From an uncultured Saprospiraceae bacterium (lineage in GTDB: Bacteria; Bacteroidota; Bacteroidia; Chitinophagales; Saprospiraceae): 64,000 nt of DNA. The stretch spans positions 186,001 through 250,000 of the forward strand of contig CALIAU010000001.1 of NCBI GenBank assembly GCA_938045585.1. The letters are read 5' to 3'. Made by a program: the position numbers and the translations under genes. Under the pieces are notes generated by a model that saw nothing but the letters and a program-made list of their open reading frames with translations, did no database searches and was not told the DNA's origin. Position 1 is the stretch's first letter; every line of letters starts with the position of its first letter. Below, piece after piece: positions 7,943 through 18,200 of this stretch.

Positions 7943-9079
7943 ATGGATAAGGATAGTAATCCAAAAAAAATAATTATTGTTGGCCCTGCTTACCCATATA
8001 GAGGTGGGATTGCAGATACAAACGAATCATTTTGCAGATCTCTTGTGCATGCTGGACATAATGCCTCTATCTATACCTTTACGCTGCAATATCCTAAGAT
8101 TCTCTTTCCAGGTAAGACACAATATAGTACTGAAGCAGCACCATCCGATTTACATATTTCGCGTGAGTTAAATTCTATGAATCCAATTAGTTGGAGTAGA
8201 ATGGCGAAAAAGATAAATGCAGAAAATCCAGACCTAGTAATATTTAGATTTTGGCTTCCATATCTTGGGATGTCCATGGGCTGGGTAGCAAAACGACTTA
8301 AGTCTAGCATCAAGAAGATTGCAATGTGCGATAACATTATTCCGCACGAAAAAAGACCAGGTGATGAGGCACTCACTCAATTTTTTGTGCGCCAATTTGA
8401 TGGCTTTATAACGATGTCCAAAAAGGTATTAGATGAATTGAGCTCTTTTACAAGCAAACCTAAACAGTATTTTCCGCATCCAATCAACGACAATTTAGGA
8501 AAACCTGTTCCTGTATTAGAAGCAAGACAAAAACTAAAACTTAAACCCAATGGAAAATATCTCTTGTTCTTTGGATTAGTTCGTAAGTACAAAGGCTTAG
8601 ATCTTATTATTAAAGCACTTTCTGAATTAAATGATTCGTCTATCCAATTATTAGTAGCGGGAGAGTTTTATGATGATAAGGACGTGTATCTGCGATTGAT
8701 TAAAGAAAGAGCTTTGGAAGAGCGCGTTATAATCAGAGATGAGTATATTCCTACCGACGATTTGAAATTGTATTTTTCAGCAGCTGATCTGGTTACACAA
8801 ACCTACCACACTGCCAGCCAAAGCGGAGTAACCCAAATTGCCTATAATTTTGATATGCCAATCTTGGTAACGAATGTAGGAGGACTTGCTGAGGTAGTAC
8901 GGCACAAAGAACTCGGTTACGTAACTGAGAAGGAACCTGCTGATATTGCTAAGTGGATTGACGACTTTTTTGCAAACAACCGAAAAAAAGATTTATCACG
9001 AAATGTAAGGCAAGAAAAAGAAAAGTACACTTGGAAGGCGTTTTCTGAAAACCTATTTAGTTTAGTGAAAAGCCTCTAA
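7943..9079 (+). CDS. Family 4 glycosyltransferase (GT-B fold)
   Basis: 378-aa glycosyltransferase. The N-terminal Rossmann domain starts IIIVGPAYPYRGGIADTN, the glycine-rich opening common in GT4 enzymes. The C-terminal domain has YLLFFGLVRKYKGLD, the sugar-nucleotide-domain start, and later SQSGVTQIAYNFDMP with VTNVGGLAEVV, the donor-binding GT4 signature region. No signal peptide, so it is cytoplasmic or membrane-peripheral. No polysaccharide cluster surrounds it, so donor and acceptor cannot be named. It converges with feoB with only 17 bp between the stops. Confidence 0.92.
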   Translation: MDKDSNPKKIIIVGPAYPYRGGIADTNESFCRSLVHAGHNASIYTFTLQYPKILFPGKTQYSTEAAPSDLHISRELNSMNPISWSRMAKKINAENPDLVIFRFWLPYLGMSMGWVAKRLKSSIKKIAMCDNIIPHEKRPGDEALTQFFVRQFDGFITMSKKVLDELSSFTSKPKQYFPHPINDNLGKPVPVLEARQKLKLKPNGKYLLFFGLVRKYKGLDLIIKALSELNDSSIQLLVAGEFYDDKDVYLRLIKERALEERVIIRDEYIPTDDLKLYFSAADLVTQTYHTASQSGVTQIAYNFDMPILVTNVGGLAEVVRHKELGYVTEKEPADIAKWIDDFFANNRKKDLSRNVRQEKEKYTWKAFSENLFSLVKSL

Positions 9080-9096
9080 AAAAAGAAGAGTCAGTC

Positions 9097-11058
9097 TTAC
9101 ACAATTCTATAGCCTATAAAGGCAGCCACATAGGCAAGGACCAGCATTAAGACAAATTGCATTATAGGATAATACCAGGTCCCAGTTTCTCTACGTACTA
9201 TTGCCATCGTACTCATACACTGTAGAGCAAAGACATAGAATAACAGAAGGGATAAGCAGGTAGCTACATTATAGCGGGGTGCTCCATTTTTTAGATTGAT
9301 TTCATTTTGAAGTCTTGTCTTTATCAAGGATTCTTCATCAGAACCTACACTATAAATAGTGGATAAGGAACCTACAAATACCTCACGGGCAGCAAAGGAA
9401 GAAATAAGAGCAATGCCTATTTTCCAATCATAGCCTAGGGGTTCAATTGCTGGCTCAATTAATTTACCCAAATATCCTGCGTAAGAATATTCAAGATCAA
9501 CCGCTTCTCTAGAAAGACCTGATCCTTCTTCTTGCAGAGATTGGAAATTTGTTTCTAGAAATTCTTCCGACTTCGGGCTAAAGCTTGCTAAGAACCAAAG
9601 AATCATAGATACAACAAAGATTACCTTACCTGCATCTACAACAAAGGCCTTGGTTTTTTGGTACATATTATAAAATACATTCCTCCAGTTTGGAATACGA
9701 TAGACTGGTAAATCTAAAGACCAAAGTTTACCCGCAGGTACCTTTGATTTTTTAGAAACAAGCAAGGCAACGAGTAAAGTAGCGAGTACACCTAAAACAT
9801 ACAAGCCTAATAGCATGAGCCCTTGTGCATTAAAGAATCCAGCGTCATTAGCCGGAAACATAATTGCAATCAAAATCGTATAAACAGGAAGACGTGCACT
9901 ACAGGTCATGAGGGGAGACGCCATGATAACAGCAAGACGTTCCTTTGGGTCTGTGATGACGCGTGTACTCATAATAGCTGGAATAGCACAGGCCCAACTC
10001 GACATAAGAGGAACCACACTCTGTCCACTCAATCCAAATTTGGTAAGAAAACGATTTGAAATAAATGAGATTCTTGACAAATACCCAGAATGTTCTAGTA
10101 TGCCAAGCAGAAAGAATAAGATGGCTATTTGCGGTATGAAAATAAGTACGCCACCTAGGCCTGGCACAATGCCCTGACTTACCATATCACCTAGCCAGTC
10201 TGGTCGTATAGTATTACTTGCCCATTCGCCTAAGAGTGCAAAGCCTTGATCTATCCAATCCATCGGAATAGCAGCTAGATAGAAAACAGATTGAAAAACG
10301 ATGAGCATGGTAAGAAGAAAAAATAGCAGACCGATGAAAGGGTGGAGCATAAACTTATCCCACATCTTTGACTTGTCTAGATAGTTACCACGTTTTCCTA
10401 TATCTGTAATGGACGAACGTATAGTGGAAGCAATAATTTTCTGACGTTTAAAAAAGTCGTCTTTATTTTCTACAAGATGAGCAAGCTCATTGGATTTTAT
10501 CTGTTCTAAGTAGCTATTAACAAGTGCGCCACTTTCAAAATTATCATAGAGACTTCTACAGACGGCATTCGGAATTCGAAAACCATCATTTTCAAATATC
10601 GATTTTAATTCTTCAAGCCCTTCTCCTGTACGTGAATTCATAAGTACCACAGGACAGCCTAAAAGTTGACTCAGTTTTTTGATGTCCAATTCTATTTCAC
10701 TCTTTACAAGATCATCCTTAAAGTTAATTGCTACTGCAAGCGGGATCTGTAAATCTGCGATTTCGGAAAAGAGCAGAAGATTATCTTCTAGCATCATTCC
10801 ATTAGCAATAAAAAGCACAGGCGAGGGTAGGGCAGCAAGATCTAGAATGTAGTCTCTAGTTATTTGCTCGTCAATATTTACTGTCCGTAAACTTTTGAGT
10901 CCTGGTAAATCAATGACGGTATGACTTCCAATAGTACCCGTCTTGCGTTCTACAGTAACACCACTATAGTTCCCAATCTTTTGATTAAGTCCAGTGAGTA
11001 GATTAAACAAACTACTTTTCCCTGAATTCGGTTTTCCTACAAGAGCAATCTTACTCAT
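9097..11058 (-). CDS. feoB: Ferrous iron transporter FeoB
   Basis: 653-aa inner-membrane Fe(II) transporter with an N-terminal G domain: G1 GKPNSGKSS at residues 8-16, GNYSGVTVE switch region, G3 DLPG near residue 50, and G4-like NFKDD near 127. The rest is strongly hydrophobic with the paired nucleoside-recognition/FeoB C-terminal (Gate) domains, including VPGLGGVLIFIPQIAILF and MSSWACAIPAIMSTRV. It is slightly shorter than the roughly 700-770 aa of many FeoB proteins, but both membrane halves are present. The start lies 1 nt after the feoA stop. Confidence 0.96.
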   Translation of the reverse strand: MSKIALVGKPNSGKSSLFNLLTGLNQKIGNYSGVTVERKTGTIGSHTVIDLPGLKSLRTVNIDEQITRDYILDLAALPSPVLFIANGMMLEDNLLLFSEIADLQIPLAVAINFKDDLVKSEIELDIKKLSQLLGCPVVLMNSRTGEGLEELKSIFENDGFRIPNAVCRSLYDNFESGALVNSYLEQIKSNELAHLVENKDDFFKRQKIIASTIRSSITDIGKRGNYLDKSKMWDKFMLHPFIGLLFFLLTMLIVFQSVFYLAAIPMDWIDQGFALLGEWASNTIRPDWLGDMVSQGIVPGLGGVLIFIPQIAILFFLLGILEHSGYLSRISFISNRFLTKFGLSGQSVVPLMSSWACAIPAIMSTRVITDPKERLAVIMASPLMTCSARLPVYTILIAIMFPANDAGFFNAQGLMLLGLYVLGVLATLLVALLVSKKSKVPAGKLWSLDLPVYRIPNWRNVFYNMYQKTKAFVVDAGKVIFVVSMILWFLASFSPKSEEFLETNFQSLQEEGSGLSREAVDLEYSYAGYLGKLIEPAIEPLGYDWKIGIALISSFAAREVFVGSLSTIYSVGSDEESLIKTRLQNEINLKNGAPRYNVATCLSLLLFYVFALQCMSTMAIVRRETGTWYYPIMQFVLMLVLAYVAAFIGYRIV

Positions 11059-11059
11059 C

Positions 11060-11284
11060 CTATATTTTTACAAAGTCGATGAGTGAAAAGTCCTGCTCTC
11101 GCATGCTAAGCATTTTACCACCAACTGTGAAGTTGACCAGCTTGGCATAGGAAGGACTATAGTTCTTAGTAAGGATAGTGCCAAGGGAAATGCCATTAGC
11201 CAGAAGATAGTTCTGGAATTCTAAACTGCCCTGTATTGCAATTATTATAGCACGTTCTCCTTCTTGTAGTTCTCTTAGCTCCAA
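11060..11284 (-). CDS. feoA: FeoA domain protein
   Basis: 74-aa SH3-like FeoA protein, a cytoplasmic accessory of FeoB. It shows the expected order: an L-x-E-L-x-E-G-E-RA-I start, a middle turn NGISLGTIL, and a C-terminal VNFTVGGKMLSMREQDFSLI. The start at 11284 gives a normal-length protein. Its stop abuts feoB, so the two form an operon on the minus strand. Confidence 0.93.
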   Translation of the reverse strand: MELRELQEGERAIIIAIQGSLEFQNYLLANGISLGTILTKNYSPSYAKLVNFTVGGKMLSMREQDFSLIDFVKI

Positions 11285-11362
11285 GCTGTCTATTTTGGGT
11301 CTACAAAGAAAATACTTTATTTGGATTTAATCTAGATAAAGGGCTGATAATTCATCATTTGC

Positions 11363-12070
11363 CTAAATGATATTCAGAATTGAGATGACTTCCTCTCTTT
11401 TAGAATTAGATACTTCTAGATGTTTGCCTGAGCTTAAAGTGATTTGAGCAGTCTTACCTTTCAAGTAACCCGTAATTTCATTGATATTTACAATACTAGA
11501 TCTATGAATGCGAATGAAATGATTTTGTAATAATTGATCTTCAAAACGTTTCAAATTTTTTGAAACAAGTATGGATGTTCCATTCGTTAGATGCACCTTA
11601 GTATAATTGCCCTCTGCTTTTAAATATTCAATTTCATCTGTTTTTAAAATAGAAAAGCCATGCATAGTTGGTATAGAAATTTTGTCTAAATGTGCTTCTT
11701 TCTTTGTACGATATTCTATGTTTTTTAAAATTCGATTGAATGCCAGTACAAGTCTTTCAGGATTATAGGGTTTAAGAAGATAGTCACAAGCACCTTGGTG
11801 AAATGCATCGAGAGCATATTTTTCGTATGCAGTAGTAATAATAACTTCAAAGGGTAAAATATCATATGTGGCTAGAAATTCAATACCGTTTTCATTTGGC
11901 ATTTCGATATCTAAAAACACAAGGTCAATGTTATGGGAGTCTAAAATATCCTTCGCAGTTTTAGTCTCTGGAGCGAGAGAAATATGTGTAATTTCTTTAC
12001 AAAATGATCTTAGCATTGCCTGCAAAAGCTCTCGGCTTTTTCGTTCGTCGTCTACTATTAATACGTTCAT
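11363..12070 (-). CDS. LytTR-family response regulator
   Basis: 235 aa. The receiver domain (residues 1-120) has the acidic pair D7/D8 (VDDE), phospho-acceptor D54 (VFLDIEMPNENG), T80 (ITTAYE) and K100 (YLLKPY). The C-terminal DNA-binding LytTR domain (about 135-235) has IEYLKAEGNYTKVHL and FIRIHRSSIVNI. The first codon lies within the last bases of the sensor kinase gene (4-nt ATGA overlap), a coupled two-component pair. The kinase gene starts 288 bp from, and divergent to, the giant secreted-protein block, so that block is a plausible but unproven target. Confidence 0.94.
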   Translation of the reverse strand: MNVLIVDDERKSRELLQAMLRSFCKEITHISLAPETKTAKDILDSHNIDLVFLDIEMPNENGIEFLATYDILPFEVIITTAYEKYALDAFHQGACDYLLKPYNPERLVLAFNRILKNIEYRTKKEAHLDKISIPTMHGFSILKTDEIEYLKAEGNYTKVHLTNGTSILVSKNLKRFEDQLLQNHFIRIHRSSIVNINEITGYLKGKTAQITLSSGKHLEVSNSKREEVISILNII

Positions 12071-14925
12071 AATAATGGAAATTTAAATGTAACTTTGGTT
12101 CCGTCTGAGGAGTTGTTTTGATTATAAAGATCTTCTATCTCAAAAGAAATAGGATTTGGTTTATTTTTTTCTAATCTATTTAATAGTTCTATTCGTTTTT
12201 GAATATTGATGTTGCTACTATATGGTTTGTTGATATTCTTCTTTCGGTTTCCTGCTGCCACTCTACCTATACCGTTATCCGTAATAGTAACTTTAAGATA
12301 GGGTGCCCTCTTATGAAATGAGATAGTTAGTTTACGGTTATTTACGGAGGATCTGAGTCCATGTTTTATTGCATTTTCTAGAATAGGTTGTATAAGAAAT
12401 GGAGGAATATGAATTGAATTCGATTTCAAATTTTCCTCAATATCAATTTGTATATCTAGCTGATCTTCAAATCGAATTTTTTCCATACCCAAATAGTTTT
12501 TGATATGGTCTATTTCTTCTTTCAAGGGGATATACTCAGATTCTGAAAACTCAAAATTCTTTCGCATGAGATCAGAAAAAATAGAGAGGTATTTTCCAGC
12601 CTCATACCTCTTATCGTTAAATATGAAATATTGTATAGAATTGAGTGTGTTGTAAATAAAGTGCGGATTCATCTGTTGCAATAAGGAGCGCATTTTTTCA
12701 GACTCTAGATTTTGCTTAACCTTGCTTAGTTTTTCTCTTTGGATATAATTCACCAGCCAAAAAAGGCCAGTGAGTGTGAGGATTGCAATAAGAATTTGGA
12801 ACCACAGCTTTTGTCGTAATGGATGATCGATTGTGAAATTAATTTTCTTAATATCACTTTTTATCCTATTGTCATCTAGACTACTGTATACCTCAAAGGT
12901 ATATTTGCCTGGGCTAAGCTGCGGAAATCTAGCATAATTTTCTTGACTTGAGGTAGTAGTCCAACTGGAATCAATCCCTATCATTCTATAATAAAATTCG
13001 TAGTCGCCAAGAATGTAATATGCATCCGTTAAAAATTCTATAAATAGATTGTTTTCATCATCGTTTAGCTCATAAGAATTTTTAATTTTCTTTTCGGCAT
13101 CCCATATTTTAATGCTTTGAATATAACAATTGGGTGTAAAGGAATTTTGATCCGTTTGCTCATTTAGATCCAGACAATATAAACCTTTCATTGTTGAAAT
13201 ATATAAGTAATTGTCATTTTTAGCTATTCTTAAAATGTTTGTATTGAGTAATCCTTCTGTTCGGGAATATATTTTATGCATTCGTGATTCAGGATCAAAA
13301 TTTATTAGACCCTTATTCGTCGCTACCCATAGTTTGTTCGAATCAATTAGAATTGTTCTACATGTTTTTCCTTTAAATAATTCTTCGTTGGGGAAATTGT
13401 AAAGACGTTCTTCGTTATTATATACTCTTAGCCCACCACCAGATGCTGCTGCTGCCCATAATCTATTTTTACTGTCAATATTGAGACTACTGCAAATGAA
13501 CCCCTCATCCATTATTTCTAGTTCTCTAGTTATTATATTTAACTTATCTACACCTTCATTGTTAGCAAGGTAAACTATGGTACTGTCTTTGCTAATTACA
13601 TAATTGTAATAGCGAGATTTATTGAAGATTTTATCGTTTAACTTAAGACCAGTATAGGTAAGAGTTATAGTATCTTCTCTAATAGTGAAACGATTAAGTC
13701 CTCTAGCTCTAAGCTTTTTAATTTTACTAAAGGATTTTTTATCCACTTCGAAATCTCCTTCTCCTCCATTGCGTAATACAACCGAATGTTTTGATTCATT
13801 AATTGAATAATTCGTTCCAGGGATTTGTAACGTTTTCACAAGTGTATCTTTTCTAAAAAGAGAAACGTTATTGCTTTTACTTGCGACTAAGTCTTGGTTG
13901 TCTAAAATCTTAAGGACAAAATATGGTTCAGGGGAGATTAATTTTATGCCCTTTTGATTGAAAAGGAATATACCATCTGTTCTAGTATTGCACCAAATTT
14001 GTCCGTTCTTTATTTTTATGTTATTCGTTCCTTTACCCTTCGTTTGAGGTATGAGTTCTAATTTACCCTGTTTAGGATTGAATAGATATGAACCATTTCT
14101 TGTGTTAAAAGAATACAGGTCTTTAGTTGCTATATTTATAGAGAAAAGTTCTTTTATTTGAGAAACTTGCTCAGGGAGATCTATAAATGTTTTGCTTTTG
14201 GTATCGAAGCAAAAAATGTGATGATCCTCTATATGCAACTGTATGAATATAAGTGAACCGGTATAGCTGCGAATCAACTTAGAAAAGTAATTCGACTCGA
14301 AGTCTACAGTAAGTCCTTTTTTTGCAGCCTCATTTTTTAAGCGATCAAATAGATTTACATATTTTATTCCTGATATGTTTTTTGCCCTCTTGTTTTTTGT
14401 AATACTGTATAGTACATTGTCAACTATTCTATCCGTAAAGGCAATCTGTAAATCGTCAGATGGATATGCGCATATATATGTGAGGGTTTGACTTTTGACA
14501 TCAAGAATGTACACCTTTGACGGACAATAAATAATTATTTCCTTCTTATTATTTTGAAAGTGGATAACTTGGACAATATCGTCTCCAGGAATTGAAAATC
14601 GTTGAGGGATATTGTCCTTAATAAAATACAATACTCCTACATTGTTTACAAACCAGATGGTACCGTACGCATCGATTTCCATTCCATAGACTGCTTTTCC
14701 AACTATGGTATCTTTATAGGTTAGGTCAAAATCTCTATAACTACTATACCTGTATAATCCGTTGTTGGTGCCAACCCAGTAAAACCCAGAAGTATCAAAC
14801 ACGCTTTCATAGGTATTCAAAAAGGGTGTATCATCAGAAGTGATCTTATACACTCTGTCAAAATTATCCTGCCCATGTAAGAATGCACTTAAGAATAGAT
14901 AACTAAGGATTAATACTCTTTTCAA
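12067..14925 (-). CDS. Propeller-type sensor histidine kinase (LytS/His_kinase family)
   Basis: 952 aa. After an N-terminal signal segment come two-component-regulator beta-propeller repeats (for example YWVGTNNGLYRYS, LWVATNKGLINFD, LYISTMKGLYCLDL). These are followed by a Y_Y_Y-type domain (FYYRMIGIDSSWTTT to LSPGKYTFEVYSS), one transmembrane helix (WFQILIAILTLTGLFWLV) and a His_kinase domain with phospho-acceptor H755 in QMNPHFIYNTLNSI. The ATPase domain shows N-box PILENAIKHGL and G-box DNGIGR. The propeller and Y_Y_Y domains should face the periplasm. Unlike classic hybrid systems it is split from its regulator and passes signal to a LytTR protein. Confidence 0.93.
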   Translation of the reverse strand: MKRVLILSYLFLSAFLHGQDNFDRVYKITSDDTPFLNTYESVFDTSGFYWVGTNNGLYRYSSYRDFDLTYKDTIVGKAVYGMEIDAYGTIWFVNNVGVLYFIKDNIPQRFSIPGDDIVQVIHFQNNKKEIIIYCPSKVYILDVKSQTLTYICAYPSDDLQIAFTDRIVDNVLYSITKNKRAKNISGIKYVNLFDRLKNEAAKKGLTVDFESNYFSKLIRSYTGSLIFIQLHIEDHHIFCFDTKSKTFIDLPEQVSQIKELFSINIATKDLYSFNTRNGSYLFNPKQGKLELIPQTKGKGTNNIKIKNGQIWCNTRTDGIFLFNQKGIKLISPEPYFVLKILDNQDLVASKSNNVSLFRKDTLVKTLQIPGTNYSINESKHSVVLRNGGEGDFEVDKKSFSKIKKLRARGLNRFTIREDTITLTYTGLKLNDKIFNKSRYYNYVISKDSTIVYLANNEGVDKLNIITRELEIMDEGFICSSLNIDSKNRLWAAAASGGGLRVYNNEERLYNFPNEELFKGKTCRTILIDSNKLWVATNKGLINFDPESRMHKIYSRTEGLLNTNILRIAKNDNYLYISTMKGLYCLDLNEQTDQNSFTPNCYIQSIKIWDAEKKIKNSYELNDDENNLFIEFLTDAYYILGDYEFYYRMIGIDSSWTTTSSQENYARFPQLSPGKYTFEVYSSLDDNRIKSDIKKINFTIDHPLRQKLWFQILIAILTLTGLFWLVNYIQREKLSKVKQNLESEKMRSLLQQMNPHFIYNTLNSIQYFIFNDKRYEAGKYLSIFSDLMRKNFEFSESEYIPLKEEIDHIKNYLGMEKIRFEDQLDIQIDIEENLKSNSIHIPPFLIQPILENAIKHGLRSSVNNRKLTISFHKRAPYLKVTITDNGIGRVAAGNRKKNINKPYSSNINIQKRIELLNRLEKNKPNPISFEIEDLYNQNNSSDGTKVTFKFPLL

Positions 14926-15213
14926 TTCAGCTTATTTAACTCTTTAATATACTAATAGACCGCATCAAATTAACTCAATCATTGAAATGACTCATTCATA
15001 CATACACTTATTGCATTTAATAATTTGCAGTTTTTAGTGCAGAAAAAATGTTTGTTATTTGAATTGTAAGAGATAGGTGCAGGAGAATACGACAATTCAA
15101 AAGTACAAATATTTTACATATAAAAAATGAAAGATTTAAAAATTAATGTATGAAACACTCGAATTGGTTAACAACTATGTTGTACAAATGATACTAGCAC
15201 TTTACCAAAAAGC
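14926..15213. promoter_or_regulatory. Divergent intergenic region between the two-component system and the giant-protein block
   Basis: 288 bp of very AT-rich sequence with no credible ORF. On the minus strand a perfect TAnnTTTG-type -7 element, TACTTTTG, lies at 15105-15098, about 170 nt before the kinase start; no matching -33 TTTG was seen at the usual distance. No convincing plus-strand promoter or paired LytTR direct repeats were identified by eye. Assignment as a regulatory region rests on the divergent gene arrangement. Confidence 0.35.
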
Positions 15214-18200
15214 ATGAGTTTATTAAGCAATAAAACTGCATTCAAACTTCTTTGTATTTTTATAACTGGGGTCTGTTGCTTCTCTAAAGTAGAAGCACAG
15301 ACCTACCCTGTTACAAGTATTGTTAACCTCAATTCTGGAACCTTACCCTACCTGGAGGATTTTATTCGGGAAAACCCTATGCAATTAACACATACCCTCA
15401 TTTTAAATGATGATGATTTCGAAAATATTGATGTGGGGCTGCGTATAAGAATTTTTGGTGAAGGCATTAATATTTATACCGATCCTGAATACATAGGTTC
15501 TTTAGTTTCTTTGTCATTTAATGTGCCTAAAACTCTGACAGGATTTGATCTTTCAGACTACTTTAATCCTGACAACCTTATATTTCAAGGGATTACAAAA
15601 GAACAATTTTTACAAGGAGGTAAAATGCCTGAAGGCTTTTATAATATTTGTATAGAAGCAGTAGATCCGTTTAGATTTGATGAAAATGCAGTTTCTAATC
15701 TGTCTTGTGCTCCTGCAGTTTTAGAAGTGCACAAACCACCTACTCTGGTGTCATTGATAGGCGAACAGATTTTTCTTCCTTCACCTAATTATTATTTTGA
15801 CTGGATAGATAATCATATAGGTTTTAATGCAAATTATAATTTATTGATTTATGAAAAAGCACTTGGCATGACAAATGACGAGGTGCTTGATTTTATTTCA
15901 CCCATTGTCATTGAGCTAGATCAAAATAGTGACCAGTATCTTTATTCAGCTATCGACCCTTATCTATATCCTAATCAGAAGTACTTGGTAAGAGTACAAG
16001 CATTTGACCCTCTAGGTCAGGAGTCTTTTGAAAATAATGGATTTAGTAATGTAGAGCAATTTTTCCTAGCTGAGGATTGTCTATTAGATGCAGACAATGA
16101 TGGCGTATGTGATGATATAGACAAATGTCATGGGCAAGATGATAATATAGATTTAGATCAAAACGGGATTCCTGATTGCTTAGAAGATGAAACAACTTGC
16201 ATTTTTGGAGAATCTTGTGATGATGGATTAGCATGCACAACAAATGACATAATTATAGACGAAGACTGTAATTGTAAAGGGACTCTGTTACCTGATTCAG
16301 ACAATGATGGTATTTGTGACTTAGAAGATAATTGCCCAGGTCTTGATGATACAGCAGATGACAATGGGAATCAAATACCAGATTGTTTGGAGGAGAATAA
16401 TGATTGTACAATTGGTATCCTCTGTGATGACGGAGATCCTTGTACGTATTATGATCTTATTGTAGGACCAGATTGTCTCTGCCAAGGAACGGCTACTAAA
16501 GACAGTGACAATGATGGTGTCTGTGATGTTATAGATCAATGTCCAGGACAGGATGATTCCATTGATCTAAACAACAACGGTGTTCCAGACTGTTTTGAAT
16601 CAGACTGTATTATTGCATCACCCTGTGATGATGGAGATCCCTGTACCTATTTTGATGTGATTTATGGGGAAAATTGCGATTGTGCAGGGACCCCTAGTCC
16701 AGATTCTGATAATGATGGGGTGTGTGATGCTGAAGATCAATGTCCTGGACAGGATGATACTATAGATCTTAATCAAAATGGAGTAGAAGACTGTAGTGAA
16801 CAGAATTGTAGTCAAGGTGCACTATGTGATGATGGAGATCCCTGTACTGTTTTTGATGTAATAACAGGAAAGAATTGCTATTGTGAAGGAACGCCCGTAC
16901 CGGACGATGATAATGATGGCATATGTAATCTTTTAGATGTTTGCCCTGGGCAAGATGATACTATAGATCTTAATCAAAATGGAATCCCAGATTGCAATGA
17001 ACAGAACTGTGAAATAGGAGCGCTGTGTAATGATGGAGATCCGTGTACTGTGTTTGATCTTATTCAAGATGAATTTTGTAATTGTGCAGGAACTCCCGCC
17101 CCCGATTCTGATGGAGATGGTGTTTGTGATATCTTGGATCAATGTGAAGGTCATAATGATGCTATAGATATAAATAATAATGGAATTCCTGATGCTTGCG
17201 ATACTGCACCTTGTGTGCTTGGAGCAAGTTGTGATGATGGAGATCCCTGTACAATCAATGATGTGATAGTGACTTTACCGTGTAACTGTGCAGGTAAAAT
17301 CCAAGACTCTGACGGAGACAGTGTTAGTGATTGTGATGATAAATGTCCTGGTGGAGATGATTATATGGATCTCGATGGCAATGGGGTGCCAGATTTTTGT
17401 GATTGTCAAGTTGGAAGTCCCTGTGACGATGGCTTAAGCAATACAATAAATGATGTCATAGGAGCAGATTGTAATTGTAATGGAATGCTTCTCAATACGC
17501 CTGTTGCACTGGAAGCAACAAATATAGATACAAGTAGTTTGCAATTCACGGCACATTGGGAAAGTATGCCGCAGGTATCGGATTATTATTTGACAGTTGC
17601 AACTTCCACCTCTTTCGATCCATCTACAATTGTTTCAGGTTATGATGCAGTGTTTGTGCAGTCACTAAATTTAACAGTTACAGGTACAGCCTCCGATTCT
17701 ACCTATTATTATAAGCTAACAGCAATGATAGGTGGAAATATGACTGGATGGTCTAACATCATTACTGTCAATTTCGGAAATGAATGTGCACCTGGAAGTC
17801 CTCCACCTTATGATTGTTTGGCAGTAGACCCAGCCTTTGCTGATGTAACAAATATGAATCTGCGTAATCAACTAAAGGTAGGTGATCAAATATGGGCAGC
17901 TGATTTTATGATTGAAATTACTGAAGTTTCAGGAGGAGGCGCACCCTGGTCTGGAAAAGGGCAGATGTCTATCCCATTGACAGATAAACGAGGGAAAGTA
18001 AATGTCAATTTTAATAACGTGTATGTGAATACAGAGTGCCGCTTGGTAGGAGAGGGGTACATGGATGTAACGGGAATTGGTGCGCAGATAATTAGCCAAG
18101 AAATGTCGGAATTCATCCATGATATTGTAGGGTACCTAGAACTTGTCGACGGGGCTTTACAGAGTTTAGAAAATACCCTAGGAGCAGTTAATAATGCATT